Assembly: GCF_003173595.1 (NCBI RefSeq) | Contig: NZ_QGNZ01000003.1 | Coordinates: forward strand, 558,001 to 622,000 | Length of the DNA: 64,000 bases | Reading direction: 5' to 3' | Source of the DNA: Pedobacter yonginensis | GTDB taxonomy: Bacteria; Bacteroidota; Bacteroidia; Sphingobacteriales; Sphingobacteriaceae | Part shown: one piece after another, positions 7,432-16,816 of the stretch | How positions within the stretch are numbered: position 1 is the first letter of the stretch | How the letters are laid out: each line of letters begins with the position of its first letter | Program-made: the position numbers and the translations under genes | The notes under the pieces: generated by a model | Database searches by the model: none | Told to the model about the DNA's origin: nothing | What the model saw: only the letters and a program-made list of their open reading frames with translations

Positions 7432-10400
7432 ATGAAGATAACAGACATATCTATAAAAAGGCCCTCGCTGGTAATTGTGGTTTTCACCGCACTTACCCTA
7501 CTTGGGCTATTAAGTTACTTTTCGTTGGGCTATGAATTACTTCCAAAATTCTCGAACAACGTAGTATCTATTTCAACCATCTATCCTGGTGCATCACCAA
7601 ATGAGGTTGAAAACACCGTAACTAAGAAAATTGAAGATGCGGTATCATCGATGGAAAACATCAAGAAAATAAACTCTGTTTCTTTTGAGAGTTTATCTAC
7701 CGTTACCATCACCTTAACCGATAAGGCCAACATCGACATTTCATTAAACGATGCGCAACGTAAGGTTAACGCCATTCTTTCTGAGTTACCAGAAGATGTA
7801 AAAACACCATCATTAAGTAAATTCTCTTTGGATGATTTACCGGTAATCACGATGTCTGCATCAGCAAACATGGATGATATTACATTTTATGATTTAATTG
7901 ATAAACGTATTGCACCCGTAATTTCAAGGGTAAGTGGTATTGCTCAAGTAAATTTAGTAGGTGGTTCTGAACGTGAAATTCAAGTTTCGTTAGATGCCAA
8001 TAAATTACAAGGCTACAATCTTTCTGTTCCCCAGGTTCAGCAATTAATTTTGAGCTCCAATTTGGATTTCCCTACGGGTAGCGTTAAAACACAAAACCAA
8101 GATGTACTGATTCGTTTATCGGGTAAGTACAGAAGTATGGAAGAGTTAAGAAACTTAGTTTTAACCACTTCAAAAGATGGTGCTCAAATTCGTTTGGGTG
8201 ATGTAGCCGATGTTCAAGATTCGCAAAAAGAAACGGAAAAATTGGCCCGTATCGATCGTAAAGCTTCCATCGCCATTCAAATTATCAAACAAAGTGATGC
8301 CAACGCCGTAGAAGTAAGTAAAGGTGTACATGCCATTATCGATAAGCTTAAGCTGGAATATGCATCCAACAAATTGGATATTAGAATCGTTAACGATAGT
8401 TCAATTTTTACCTTAGAATCTGCCGATGCCGTAATACACGATTTAATTTTAGCGGTTATTTTGGTGGCATTTGTAATGCTTTTCTTCTTGCACAGTTTGC
8501 GTAATGCGTTAATTGTAATGGTATCTATTCCGGTTTCATTAATTGCTACATTTATCGGCATTAGCTTATTCGGCTTTACATTAAACTTGATGTCTTTGCT
8601 AGGATTATCGCTTGTTGTGGGTATTCTTGTGGATGATGCAATTGTGGTATTGGAAAATATCCAGCGACACATGGAGATGGGTAAAAACAAAGTTAGAGCA
8701 GCATCCGATGCGACAAGAGAAATTGGTTTTACGGTAGTATCCATCACCTTCGTTATCGTGGTGGTGTTCTTCCCAATTGCCGTAAGTACAGGCTTGGTAT
8801 CCAACATCCTACGTCAGTTCTGTATTGTGGTTATTATTGCAACCTTACTTTCATTGTTGGCTTCATTCACCATTGTACCACTTATTTTCTCTCGTTTCGG
8901 TAAATTAGAACATATTGAAGGAAAGAATATGTTTGGGCGATTTATCCTTTGGTTCGAAAAACAGTTAAAGAAATTTACCCTTTGGATTACCAGCATCTTA
9001 ACTTGGTCTCTTAACCATAAAGCACTTACATTGATTATCGTTTTTGTAATGTTCTTGGGTTCATGCGGATTATTGGGCGCAGGCTTCATCGGTTCAGAGT
9101 TTTTCCCTAAATCAGATAAAGGAGAATTCTTGGTTCAGTTAGAGTTACCAAAAGATGCTTCATTAGAACAAACCAACTTCTTAACTCAAAAAGCAGAAGC
9201 TTATTTAGATAAACAACCAGAAATAACTCAGCTCATTACTACGGTAGGACAATCTACTGGTGATTTTGGTGGTACACAAGCAACGGCTTACAAATCAGAG
9301 ATTAACGTAAAGTTAGTTGAACGCGATCAACGCGAAGGCATGTCATCTGATGTATTCGCAACAAAAATGAGTAGGGCATTGGCCAAAGAATTGGTTGGAG
9401 CGAAAGTAAAAACGGTTCCAATTAGTATTTTGGGTATTGCAGAAAATGCACCTATCCAATTGGTTGTAATGGGTTCTGATTTAGATAGTGCCTTGAAATA
9501 TGCAGAGGGTGCTCAAAAAGTGCTCGCCTCTATTCCTGGTGCAACGGAAATAAAGTTATCAGTTGAAAAAGGAACGCCAGAAATTAATGTTCAGGTAGAT
9601 CGCGATAAAATGTCGGCAGTTGGTTTAACGCTACAAACTGTTGGTTCTACCATGCAAACCGCATTTGCTGGTAACACCGATGGTAAATATAGAAAAGGCG
9701 AATATGAATACGATATCAACATTCAATATCAAAACTTTAACAGACAAAATATTGATGATGTTCGGAACCTTGTATTTGTAAATAATTCTGGCGCACAAAT
9801 TAAGTTATCTCAGTTTGCAACCATCACTGAAGGTTCTGGGCCAAGTCAGTTAGAACGTTTAAATAAATCTACTTCAGTTTCAGTTAAGGCACAATCAATC
9901 GGTAGGCCTACGGGTACTGTTGTGGCAGAATTCCAACAGAAACTGGAAGATATGCAGAAAGATGGTAAGTTAAAAGCGCCTGTTGGCGTAAGCTACTCGT
10001 GGGCTGGAGATCAAGAAAATCAATCTGAAGGTTTCGGTACTTTAGGGATTGCGCTATTGGCTTCAATTATTTTAGTTTACCTAATTATGGTTGCCCTTTA
10101 TGACAGTTTCATCTATCCACTGGTGGTGATGTTCTCCCTACCATTGGCTGTAATTGGTGCCTTACTCGCATTGGCATTAACCAACAACTCCATCGGTATT
10201 TTTACCATTTTAGGTTTGATCATGCTTATGGGTTTGGTTGCCAAAAACGCCATTATATTGGTCGATTTTACCAACCACTTAAAAGCAGAGGGTAAAGAAA
10301 CCAAAGAAGCACTTGTGTTGGCTAACCATGCTCGTTTACGACCAATTTTGATGACCACCATTGCCATGGTATTCGGTATGCTTCCTATCGCACTCGCAAG

Positions 10401-10626
10401 TGGTGCAGGTGCAGAGTGGAAAAATGGACTGGCATGGGTAATTGTGGGTGGTTTAACCAGCTCATTATTCTTAACCTTGATTGTGGTGCCTGTGGTGTAT
10501 TTAATGTTCGATAGAATGTTAGAACGTTTAGGCTTAAACAAAAAAGGCAAAACCATTGATGAGTTGATGGAAGAACCATACGACCATAAGGATGTTCTCG
10601 AATATGATGTAGACGTAAAGCATTAA
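7432..10626 (+). CDS. Efflux RND transporter permease, HAE-1 type
   Basis: 1064 residues, normal for the AcrB/MdtB family of proton-driven exporters. The protein begins with the usual MKITDISIKRPSLVIVV segment, has TM1, a large periplasmic loop, TM2-6 (VVGILVDDAIVVLENI, with the paired Asp of the proton relay in TM4), a second loop and TM7-12 (GLVAKNAIILVDFTN, with the relay Lys in TM10). The substrate cannot be predicted. It is the last gene of the tetR-linked set and is followed by a clear terminator. A small imperfect inverted repeat (AATAGC/GCTATT) lies in the 66-bp gap before it. Confidence 0.95.
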   Translation: MKITDISIKRPSLVIVVFTALTLLGLLSYFSLGYELLPKFSNNVVSISTIYPGASPNEVENTVTKKIEDAVSSMENIKKINSVSFESLSTVTITLTDKANIDISLNDAQRKVNAILSELPEDVKTPSLSKFSLDDLPVITMSASANMDDITFYDLIDKRIAPVISRVSGIAQVNLVGGSEREIQVSLDANKLQGYNLSVPQVQQLILSSNLDFPTGSVKTQNQDVLIRLSGKYRSMEELRNLVLTTSKDGAQIRLGDVADVQDSQKETEKLARIDRKASIAIQIIKQSDANAVEVSKGVHAIIDKLKLEYASNKLDIRIVNDSSIFTLESADAVIHDLILAVILVAFVMLFFLHSLRNALIVMVSIPVSLIATFIGISLFGFTLNLMSLLGLSLVVGILVDDAIVVLENIQRHMEMGKNKVRAASDATREIGFTVVSITFVIVVVFFPIAVSTGLVSNILRQFCIVVIIATLLSLLASFTIVPLIFSRFGKLEHIEGKNMFGRFILWFEKQLKKFTLWITSILTWSLNHKALTLIIVFVMFLGSCGLLGAGFIGSEFFPKSDKGEFLVQLELPKDASLEQTNFLTQKAEAYLDKQPEITQLITTVGQSTGDFGGTQATAYKSEINVKLVERDQREGMSSDVFATKMSRALAKELVGAKVKTVPISILGIAENAPIQLVVMGSDLDSALKYAEGAQKVLASIPGATEIKLSVEKGTPEINVQVDRDKMSAVGLTLQTVGSTMQTAFAGNTDGKYRKGEYEYDINIQYQNFNRQNIDDVRNLVFVNNSGAQIKLSQFATITEGSGPSQLERLNKSTSVSVKAQSIGRPTGTVVAEFQQKLEDMQKDGKLKAPVGVSYSWAGDQENQSEGFGTLGIALLASIILVYLIMVALYDSFIYPLVVMFSLPLAVIGALLALALTNNSIGIFTILGLIMLMGLVAKNAIILVDFTNHLKAEGKETKEALVLANHARLRPILMTTIAMVFGMLPIALASGAGAEWKNGLAWVIVGGLTSSLFLTLIVVPVVYLMFDRMLERLGLNKKGKTIDELMEEPYDHKDVLEYDVDVKH

Positions 10627-10653
10627 CATAACATCCAGATTAACAATCAACAC

Positions 10654-10686
10654 CAAGCTGCCTTTACCCAAGGGCAGCTTTTTTTT
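10654..10686 (+). terminator. Terminator of the RND efflux operon
   Basis: Arms AAGCTGCC (10655-10662) and GGCAGCTT (10673-10680) pair perfectly around a 10-base loop, followed by TTTTTT. Confidence 0.9.
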
Positions 10687-10771
10687 GTAATTGGCTTTTT
10701 GGAAACCGCTGATGTTCAAAACCATAGAGGGCTTGAAAACAAATTTTTCTGATAATTGTATATAATCTGAT

Positions 10772-11575
10772 ATGTTTAAAGTTGTCTTTCAAGTTATACT
10801 CGCGCTTTTCGCCTTCAATACATTTGCTCAACACCCTCCAGTTTTTGATGCAATGACTTCTGATTCTTCTTTCATCAAAATTTACGACTTAGATGTTACG
10901 CTGGTTAAATACAGTTATAAACCAAATGGGATAAAATTTCTGGTTGTACACGATAATGAGGATACAGGCGTAAAAGCAGGCTTCGATTACATCCGATGGA
11001 GTGGCGGAGAACTTATTGACAGTCAGTATGGAAGTGTGAGAGATTACAACTTCAGCTACATGGATGATACCTATAGAATTGATCCTAATGCCATTTACAC
11101 GAGCGTGGGCGTAAACACCCGCTTGAAAAAAGATGCTTACAGTTCGAGCGAAGTGGAGCAGTCCATTTTAAAAGCGGGTAAGCAAATTGTTGATTTTTAC
11201 GATCCGAAAGCTACGGGCTACATTTTAACCTTACACAACAATGCCGATGGTGGCTTCGGAATCTCCTCTTATCTGCCGGGCTATGATTTAGCCAGCACTG
11301 CCGATTCCGTATATATTAATTTCGAAATGGATGGTGATGATTTATTGTATGTAACCGAGCCTAAGCTGTTTTCCAGTTTGAAAAAAGCCAATGTAAACGT
11401 AATCCTTCAATCTAAATTCGCCGATAATGATGGATCTTTATCTGTTTATGCCATGCAGAACAATATCCCATACATTAACGTTGAAGTTCAGCATGGGCAC
11501 ATAGAAGAACATTTGCGTTTAATAGAACTCGCCGTTGCCGCATTAAAGGAATTTGGACTGATTAAGAAGCCTTAG
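10772..11575 (+). CDS. Secreted protein of unknown function
   Basis: 267 residues with a signal peptide ending near FAQH (residue 19-20). I do not recognise the family with certainty. Visible features are a VVHDNEDTG segment (about residue 57), GYILTLHNNADGGFG (about 150) and a C-terminal VEVQHGHIEEH (about 245), so His, Glu and Asp residues are clustered as in zinc-dependent amidases or peptidases; the LHNNADG segment is reminiscent of the SxHxNA segment of Amidase_3 enzymes. This comparison is weak. The gene stands alone between the efflux operon terminator and a convergent MFS gene that ends 12 bp away. Confidence 0.75.
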   Translation: MFKVVFQVILALFAFNTFAQHPPVFDAMTSDSSFIKIYDLDVTLVKYSYKPNGIKFLVVHDNEDTGVKAGFDYIRWSGGELIDSQYGSVRDYNFSYMDDTYRIDPNAIYTSVGVNTRLKKDAYSSSEVEQSILKAGKQIVDFYDPKATGYILTLHNNADGGFGISSYLPGYDLASTADSVYINFEMDGDDLLYVTEPKLFSSLKKANVNVILQSKFADNDGSLSVYAMQNNIPYINVEVQHGHIEEHLRLIELAVAALKEFGLIKKP

Positions 11576-11587
11576 CTTTATACAATC

Positions 11588-12787
11588 TCAATCTACAGCA
11601 CTAATTTTAGTGACAAGAAAGCTGACTAGCAAACCAAAGCAACCAATAACGGCGTAAGAATACCGTAAGCTTGACAGTTGAGAAATATAGCCAATTAATG
11701 GTGGCCCCATTAAAAAACCGAAATAACTTACGCTTGATACAATGGCAATGGCAATGCCGGGTGCCACCTTTCCGTTTTTACCTGCAACGCTATAAACCGT
11801 TGGAACGATACTAGAAACGCCAATACCAACCAACATAAAACCAATTGTTGCCGTGACAAGAAAAGGAAAGAAAACCGACAGAAACATACCGGTTGAAATT
11901 ATTAATCCACTAATTTGAATGGTTCTTTTCCTACCCATTTTGGCAATAATTTTATCACCAACAAATCGGCCTGTAGCCATCATCACCATAAAGGATGCAT
12001 AGCCCAGAATAACTAAGGATGATGGTGCCTTTACAATATCCTTGAAGTAAACTCCACTCCAATCGAACATGGCTCCTTCCGTTGCCATACTGCAAAAACC
12101 AATAATACCGAGTTGGAGCAATATGCCTTCTGGCATGGTAAATAGCTTAGTTTTACGTTGGTTCGGAGCACCTTTGCCTGGAACGAGATGTTTGTGATTT
12201 AAGAGCACATTTATCCAAATGAGCACCACAATAATCCAAAAGTGATGATACGGAAGGACGTGCAAATTTACCATTAGTAAGCCAACCAACGCTCCTGTAA
12301 ATCCTGCAATACTCCAAGCACCGTGGAAAGAAGTCATAATTGGTCTGCCAAACAACTTTTCTGCTTCCGATCCTTGCGTATTAACGGCGATATTACACAT
12401 GTTGCCAATTACGCCAAAAAGAAATAAGAATACAGCCAAATGCCAAGGCGCGCTTGCCAAACCCAAATTACTTAAGGCAATAACATACAAAGGTGCAGTA
12501 ATGGTAAGAATTCTTTTACTTCCGTATTTGGTTACCAACTGACCTGAAATTGGCATCGTAACCAATTGTCCGAGTGGCAAGGCCAGCAAAATACTGCCTA
12601 AAGCACCATCCGAAAGATTTAAAGCGTGCTTTAAATCTGGAATGCGGCTCGCCCACGAGGCAAAAGCAATGCCTTGACCAAAATAAAATAAAGAAACTGC
12701 AAGGCGGATGCGGTTTGGAGAACTGGGTACAACAGGCTTAATTTCTGCTTGACTGGATTTTTCCTGGTTTGTTACTAATTCTTCCAA
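11588..12787 (-). CDS. MFS transporter
   Basis: About 399 residues with roughly twelve membrane segments and an MFS-type loop (GQLVTKYGSKR between TM2 and TM3; KMGRKRT in the second half). Segments such as FASWASRIPDLK and the NTQGSEAEK region resemble the YbjJ-like group, whose substrates are poorly known. The only reasonable start is a TTG at 12787, because a TAA stop lies 12 nt upstream in frame and no ATG occurs before TM1. A perfect palindrome lies about 50 bp upstream. Substrate unknown. Confidence 0.88.
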   Translation of the reverse strand: MEELVTNQEKSSQAEIKPVVPSSPNRIRLAVSLFYFGQGIAFASWASRIPDLKHALNLSDGALGSILLALPLGQLVTMPISGQLVTKYGSKRILTITAPLYVIALSNLGLASAPWHLAVFLFLFGVIGNMCNIAVNTQGSEAEKLFGRPIMTSFHGAWSIAGFTGALVGLLMVNLHVLPYHHFWIIVVLIWINVLLNHKHLVPGKGAPNQRKTKLFTMPEGILLQLGIIGFCSMATEGAMFDWSGVYFKDIVKAPSSLVILGYASFMVMMATGRFVGDKIIAKMGRKRTIQISGLIISTGMFLSVFFPFLVTATIGFMLVGIGVSSIVPTVYSVAGKNGKVAPGIAIAIVSSVSYFGFLMGPPLIGYISQLSSLRYSYAVIGCFGLLVSFLVTKISAVD

Positions 12788-12833
12788 AATGCAATATTAA
12801 ATGATGAGCGTTTTTATAGGTTGGGCAAAGGTC

Positions 12834-12848
12834 TTCAAATCATTTGAA
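12834..12848. promoter_or_regulatory. Perfect palindrome upstream of the MFS gene
   Basis: TTCAAAT-C-ATTTGAA, 7-bp arms with one central base, lies 47-61 bp before the TTG start of the MFS transporter. Position and symmetry suit a repressor site; no regulator gene is adjacent. Confidence 0.3.
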
Positions 12849-12878
12849 AAACGGAAACAAGTTTAAGCATTTAGATAG

Positions 12879-12918
12879 AATAAAAATACCCCCAATAAGT
12901 GTAACTTTTTGGGGGTAA
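12879..12918 (-). terminator. Terminator of the choice-of-anchor I gene
   Basis: On the minus strand, ACCCCCAA (12909-12916) pairs with TTGGGGGT (12888-12895), followed by ATTTTTATT. It is about 30 bp after the stop codon at 12944. Confidence 0.85.
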
Positions 12919-12943
12919 TAAATTATAAAGAGAAGCTTTAGGT

Positions 12944-14464
12944 TTATAGCTTATTGGGCTGAAAGAATTTTACGGTACCATCGCCTTCGCTAGATACGAT
13001 TACAAGGCTTCTACCATTCGGACTGTCTTTTGGTTTTACAAATAACACCCCCTCAGGTGCATCGCCAGTTGAGAATAATTGAACAAACTTTGGACTTGCT
13101 GGCGTCGTTACATCATATACAGCAATCATATCTACACGTTCCATACCAATAAATGCCAATGTTTTACCATTCACCTGTGCAACCGTTACACCTTCAACTT
13201 CCACCCCTTTGTTATCAGAACGTTCATCATCATATTTAACAGCATCAATCACATGTTGCTCTAAATCTTTACCAATGTTGGCAACCAATGCACCTGTGCT
13301 AGCGTTCAAAATACTTAAACTTCTACCACCTGTTGCATAAAGCTCATCGTAGTCGCCATCTCCGTCGGTATCGCCAAAAGCTTTTGTTACCGTTAATCTA
13401 CCAAGATTCGCATCAAGTTGTAAGGTTGCTGCAGTTGGAAATTTGGTTGGATCTAACTTCAAACTTTTAACTCTTGCCTCTTCATCATAGCCTTTCCATG
13501 CCCTGGTATCGCCCTCATTCGCAAGCGCTAGGTAAGATGAGCCACCCGTGCTGAAATATGAGATGGCATCTGGAAGGTAGTAAGCTTTTATTGGCCAATT
13601 AGCTAAAGCAATTTTGCTATCCTTATCGCTTACATCGAAAGGATTTTCTGCCAAACTAATATCTCTAGTGCCTAAAGGAGTAATTTTAGTTATGCTCCCT
13701 GATACGATATCTACCTCTGCAACCCCATTGTTCTCTTGCAAGGTTACGTATGCTTTTTTAGAATCAGAACTCACCGCAATATATTCAGGCTCAATGTCTT
13801 GCGCAAAACTTGCTTTAGGACCATAAATTCGGAAACCTCCCGCCAACAAGGTTGATTTTTGTGTTTCAAACGAAGCGAAATCTAAGGTCTTGACAGTATA
13901 GTTATTCTTTACATTAATGATGGAAACGGTTCCAATTGGATCTACCGTATAATCATCGCTTGGTTCGCCTTCGTTTGCTGATAAGATGTAATTTCCATCC
14001 GGACTGAACGTAACCATATCGGGCATTGCGCCTACAGTTATCTTTTTAACTTCTGATAAATCTGATGTCTTTAAAACCACCACATCACCATTTCCTTGTT
14101 TATCTGCGCCATCCAATGCAATTGCCAACAAACCATTGCTTACGGCAACACTGTTAATGCCAGCATTACTTGGATAGGTTAATGTTCTTACCTTAGAAAC
14201 TATTGGATAAAGGGTTAAATCTACTACCTCTACTTTTGCACCACCTTCATTGCTTACCACAAAAAGTTTTTTGGTAGATGGATCATAAGCAGAAATCTCT
14301 GCTGATGTTTCTCCTCCTAAATCAATTGTTGCAGTTTCTTTAAAACTTGCGATATCTTCAGGAACGATTGTTTCTGTTTCTTCAATTGGTTCTAAATTTT
14401 TTTTACAGGCAGTTATAGCCATCGTTGCCACTAATAAGGCTACGAAAAGTTTTTTACAGTTCAT
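12944..14464 (-). CDS. Choice-of-anchor I family lipoprotein, beta-propeller-like
   Basis: 506 residues. The leader ends with lipobox ITAC (Cys20), so the protein is probably membrane-anchored and exposed. The remainder is built of repeated blade-like segments (for example KLFVVSNEGGAKVEVVDL, PDMVTFSPDGNYILSANEG and LAFIGMERVDMIAVYDV) and a DTDGDGDYDE stretch that resembles a calcium-binding loop. These are features of the choice-of-anchor I / LVIVD-repeat group of secreted proteins, some of which are annotated as phosphatase-like; no catalytic activity can be claimed. It is monocistronic, with its own terminator. Confidence 0.82.
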   Translation of the reverse strand: MNCKKLFVALLVATMAITACKKNLEPIEETETIVPEDIASFKETATIDLGGETSAEISAYDPSTKKLFVVSNEGGAKVEVVDLTLYPIVSKVRTLTYPSNAGINSVAVSNGLLAIALDGADKQGNGDVVVLKTSDLSEVKKITVGAMPDMVTFSPDGNYILSANEGEPSDDYTVDPIGTVSIINVKNNYTVKTLDFASFETQKSTLLAGGFRIYGPKASFAQDIEPEYIAVSSDSKKAYVTLQENNGVAEVDIVSGSITKITPLGTRDISLAENPFDVSDKDSKIALANWPIKAYYLPDAISYFSTGGSSYLALANEGDTRAWKGYDEEARVKSLKLDPTKFPTAATLQLDANLGRLTVTKAFGDTDGDGDYDELYATGGRSLSILNASTGALVANIGKDLEQHVIDAVKYDDERSDNKGVEVEGVTVAQVNGKTLAFIGMERVDMIAVYDVTTPASPKFVQLFSTGDAPEGVLFVKPKDSPNGRSLVIVSSEGDGTVKFFQPNKL

Positions 14465-14548
14465 GGTTTATTTATTATCTGAATTGCAAAAATAATTTTG
14501 ACTAACGCTGTTTTTTAGTCTTGGTTTGTTATCATTTTGTTAAGGAAA

Positions 14549-14749
14549 GGTGAAAGAATAAAGACTAAAGGTGAAAGACTAAAGCTGAAAGACCGATGAC
14601 CAAAGACAAAAGCTGAAAGACGAAAGAAAGGCTAAAGCTGAAAGACCAATGACGAAAGGTGAAGAGGTGAAAGACTAAAGTTGAAAGACCAAAGACAAAA
14701 GCTGAAAGACCAAAGACTAAAGTTGAAAGATTGATGATGAAAGGGGAAT
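14549..14749. repeat. Heptanucleotide array A, GACTAAA/GCTGAAA type
   Basis: Runs of 7-mers such as GGTGAAA, GAATAAA, GACTAAA, GCTGAAA, GACCGAT, GACCAAA, GACAAAA, GTTGAAA continue for about 28 units, with a few slips near 14626-14665. Since 21 bp is three units and seven codons, the array yields a spurious open frame with a 7-residue period on the minus strand. It lies upstream of the choice-of-anchor I gene. Confidence 0.9.
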
Positions 14750-14881
14750 GTATTGGACTTAAAGATTGAGGCTTTAGGTTTTGCATGAGGGATAGCAGTG
14801 GAAATCCTTTTTTGATTGTTCTTCAAAAAAGATTGTAACGCATAGCCCGACCCTTGCGCAGCTTGGGGCATGCCCAAATTT
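14708..14881. repeat. 174-bp duplicated block, copy 1
   Basis: Starts in the last heptamers of array A and ends in a GC-rich segment with the perfect palindrome GGGCATGCCC. Copy 2 at 15029-15202 has the same length and is nearly identical (for example ttttgattgttctt against ttttgatttttctt). The GC-rich end resembles REP-like repeats of this lineage. Confidence 0.85.
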
Positions 14882-14891
14882 CTTTAAACCT

Positions 14892-15070
14892 GACAAAAGC
14901 TGAAAGACCAAAGACTAAAGCTGAAAGACTGAAGCTGAAAGACCAAAAAGACTAAAGTTGAAAGACCAAAAAGACTAAAGTTGAAAGACCAAAGACTAAA
15001 GTTGAAAGACCAAAGACTAAAGCTGAAAGACCAAAGACTAAAGTTGAAAGATTGATGATGAAAGGGGAAT
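14892..15070. repeat. Heptanucleotide array B, GACTAAA/GCTGAAA type
   Basis: About 25 units, mostly in an ordered triplet GACCAAA-GACTAAA-GTTGAAA (or GCTGAAA), that is a 21-bp higher-order period. Two units carry a 2-bp AA insertion. The higher-order regularity suggests recent amplification compared with array A. Confidence 0.9.
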
Positions 15071-15202
15071 GTATTGGACTTAAAGATTGAGGCTTTGGGT
15101 TTTGCATGAGGGATAGCAGTGGAAATCCTTTTTTGATTTTTCTTCAAAAAAGATTGTAACGCATAGCCCGACCCTTGCGCAGCTTGGGGCATGCCCAAAT
15201 TT
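15029..15202. repeat. 174-bp duplicated block, copy 2
   Basis: Second copy of the block at 14708-14881, offset by 321 bp. It again begins inside the heptamers and ends with CATGCCCAAATTT, immediately before the lpd terminator. The two copies flank array B, as expected from a tandem duplication of array plus GC-rich block. Confidence 0.85.
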
Positions 15203-15204
15203 TA

Positions 15205-15238
15205 GACAAAAAAAAACCGATAATTGCTTATCGGCTTT
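15205..15238 (-). terminator. Terminator of lpd
   Basis: On the minus strand, CCGATAA-GCAA-TTATCGG forms a perfect stem followed by a run of T. It lies about 50 bp after the lpd stop codon. Confidence 0.85.
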
Positions 15239-15286
15239 CGGTATTTTTAATCTGTGGTTGACACGCACACATTAAGATACTATTTC

Positions 15287-16693
15287 CTAAATATGGATAG
15301 CCCTATTGTCTGTCGCGGCTAATGCTGCTTCTTTAAACGCCTCTGTATAAGTTGGGTGGGCATGACAAGTACGGGCAATGTCTTCTGCCGAGGCTCTGAA
15401 TTCCATAGCAATAACGGCTTCGGCAATCATATCTGCGGCACGTGGGCCAATCATATGTACACCTAAAACTTCATCTGTTGTGGCATCGGCTAAAACTTTG
15501 ATGAAACCATCGGTATCCATGCTTGCTTTTGCACGTCCGCTGGCTTTGAAAGGGAATGAACCTGCTTTATATTTTGTTCCCTGTTCTTTCAGCTGCTCTT
15601 CGGTTAAACCAACTGATGCCACTTCTGGCCAAGTATAAACCACGCCTGGAATGAGGTTATAATTGATGTGTGGTTTTTGTCCGGCAATGGTTTCGGCTAC
15701 ATAAGTGCCTTCATCCTCTGCCTTGTGAGCCAACATTGCACCTGTAACTACATCGCCAATAGCGTAAACGCCTGGCACTGCGGTTTCTAAATGTGCGTTA
15801 ACTGGAACCTTTTTACCTCTTTCTTCAACGGTAATGCCGATTTTATCTAGGCCTAAACCTTCGGTGTATGCTGTTCTACCTACGGCAACAATACAAAAAT
15901 CGGCATCTAAAGAAATGGATTCGCCTTTTGCGTTATCTGCTTTTACGGTTACGGTTTTACCTTTTACGGTAGCGCCTGTAACTTTATGGTTCATGTAAAA
16001 CTCCATACCCAAGTTTTTCTTCAAAACGCGTTGAAGCTCTTTACCTAAACTGGCATCCATGGTGCTGATGATGGATGGCAAAAACTCAACCACCGATACT
16101 TTTGTGCCTAAGCGGGCATACACAGAACCCAACTCCAAGCCAATTACACCACCACCGATTACCACCATCGATTTTGGAACTTCTTTAATGTTTAAAGCTT
16201 CAGTTGAAGTGATGATTCTTTTTTTATCTATTGGCAAAAATGGCAATGCAGTTGGTTTAGAACCTGTTGCAATGATTACATTTTTTGCGGTTAAGGTTTC
16301 GGTAGAACCATCTGTTTTGGTAACCAAAATGGTATTTTTATCAACGAATGAGCCAAGCCCTTCATAAGAATCGATTTTATTTTTCTTAAATAGATAGGTA
16401 ATGCCGGCCGTATTTTGTGCCACAACATCGTCTTTACGGGCGATCATTTGGGGCATATTAACTTTAAGATCTTTTAAATCAATACCGTGTGTTGTAAAAG
16501 TATGGGCTGCATTGTGATAGTGTTCTGATGAATCTAACAATGCTTTTGATGGAATACAACCCACATTTAAGCAAGTACCTCCAAAGGTTTTATATTTTTC
16601 TATAACAGCTGTTTTCAAGCCTAACTGAGCACAACGGATTGCGCCTACATAACCGCCCGGCCCTGAACCGATAACAACGACATCGTATTGCAT
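15287..16693 (-). CDS. lpdA: Dihydrolipoyl dehydrogenase
   Basis: E3 component of 2-oxoacid dehydrogenase complexes and of the glycine cleavage system; reoxidises dihydrolipoamide with NAD through FAD. 468 residues starting at ATG 16693. It shows the FAD motif IGSGPGGYVGA, the redox disulfide GGTCLNVGCIPSK, the NAD motif VIGGGVIGLELG, the GDV FAD-contact segment (AIGDVVTGAMLAHKA) and the C-terminal catalytic HAHPTYTEA. No E1/E2 genes are adjacent, so it may serve several complexes, including the glycine cleavage system whose gcvT is at 47.9-49.0 kb. Confidence 0.95.
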   Translation of the reverse strand: MQYDVVVIGSGPGGYVGAIRCAQLGLKTAVIEKYKTFGGTCLNVGCIPSKALLDSSEHYHNAAHTFTTHGIDLKDLKVNMPQMIARKDDVVAQNTAGITYLFKKNKIDSYEGLGSFVDKNTILVTKTDGSTETLTAKNVIIATGSKPTALPFLPIDKKRIITSTEALNIKEVPKSMVVIGGGVIGLELGSVYARLGTKVSVVEFLPSIISTMDASLGKELQRVLKKNLGMEFYMNHKVTGATVKGKTVTVKADNAKGESISLDADFCIVAVGRTAYTEGLGLDKIGITVEERGKKVPVNAHLETAVPGVYAIGDVVTGAMLAHKAEDEGTYVAETIAGQKPHINYNLIPGVVYTWPEVASVGLTEEQLKEQGTKYKAGSFPFKASGRAKASMDTDGFIKVLADATTDEVLGVHMIGPRAADMIAEAVIAMEFRASAEDIARTCHAHPTYTEAFKEAALAATDNRAIHI

Positions 16694-16816
16694 ATTTTTC
16701 AATTTTTTATAATTCAAAGGTAGCTAAAAAAGGTTGAAGGTAAAAGGCAGATGCACCTTGCGATATGACACGAGGCCGTAAAATTCCCAAATAATAAAAA
16801 TTATTGACCAATTTAA

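Noticed and set aside
8277..8807. A 176-codon open frame antisense to the RND pump (and similar ones at 7581-7871, 8814-9089, 10113-10556)
   Set aside because: Biased composition rich in Ser, Thr, Ile and Lys, no start context, and it mirrors the codon pattern of the well-supported pump gene.
14549..15070. Possible CRISPR array
   Set aside because: Units are 7 bp without spacers, and no cas genes are present.
14565..15198. Open frames of 73-104 codons on the minus strand with a 7-residue repeat (LWSFNFS-like)
   Set aside because: They are produced by the 7-bp repeat (21 bp = 7 codons) and the duplicated block; all reading frames of such DNA tend to stay open.
16738..16760. GGTTGAAGGTAAAAGGCAG as a heptamer remnant
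   Set aside because: Only three possible units; too short to separate from chance.
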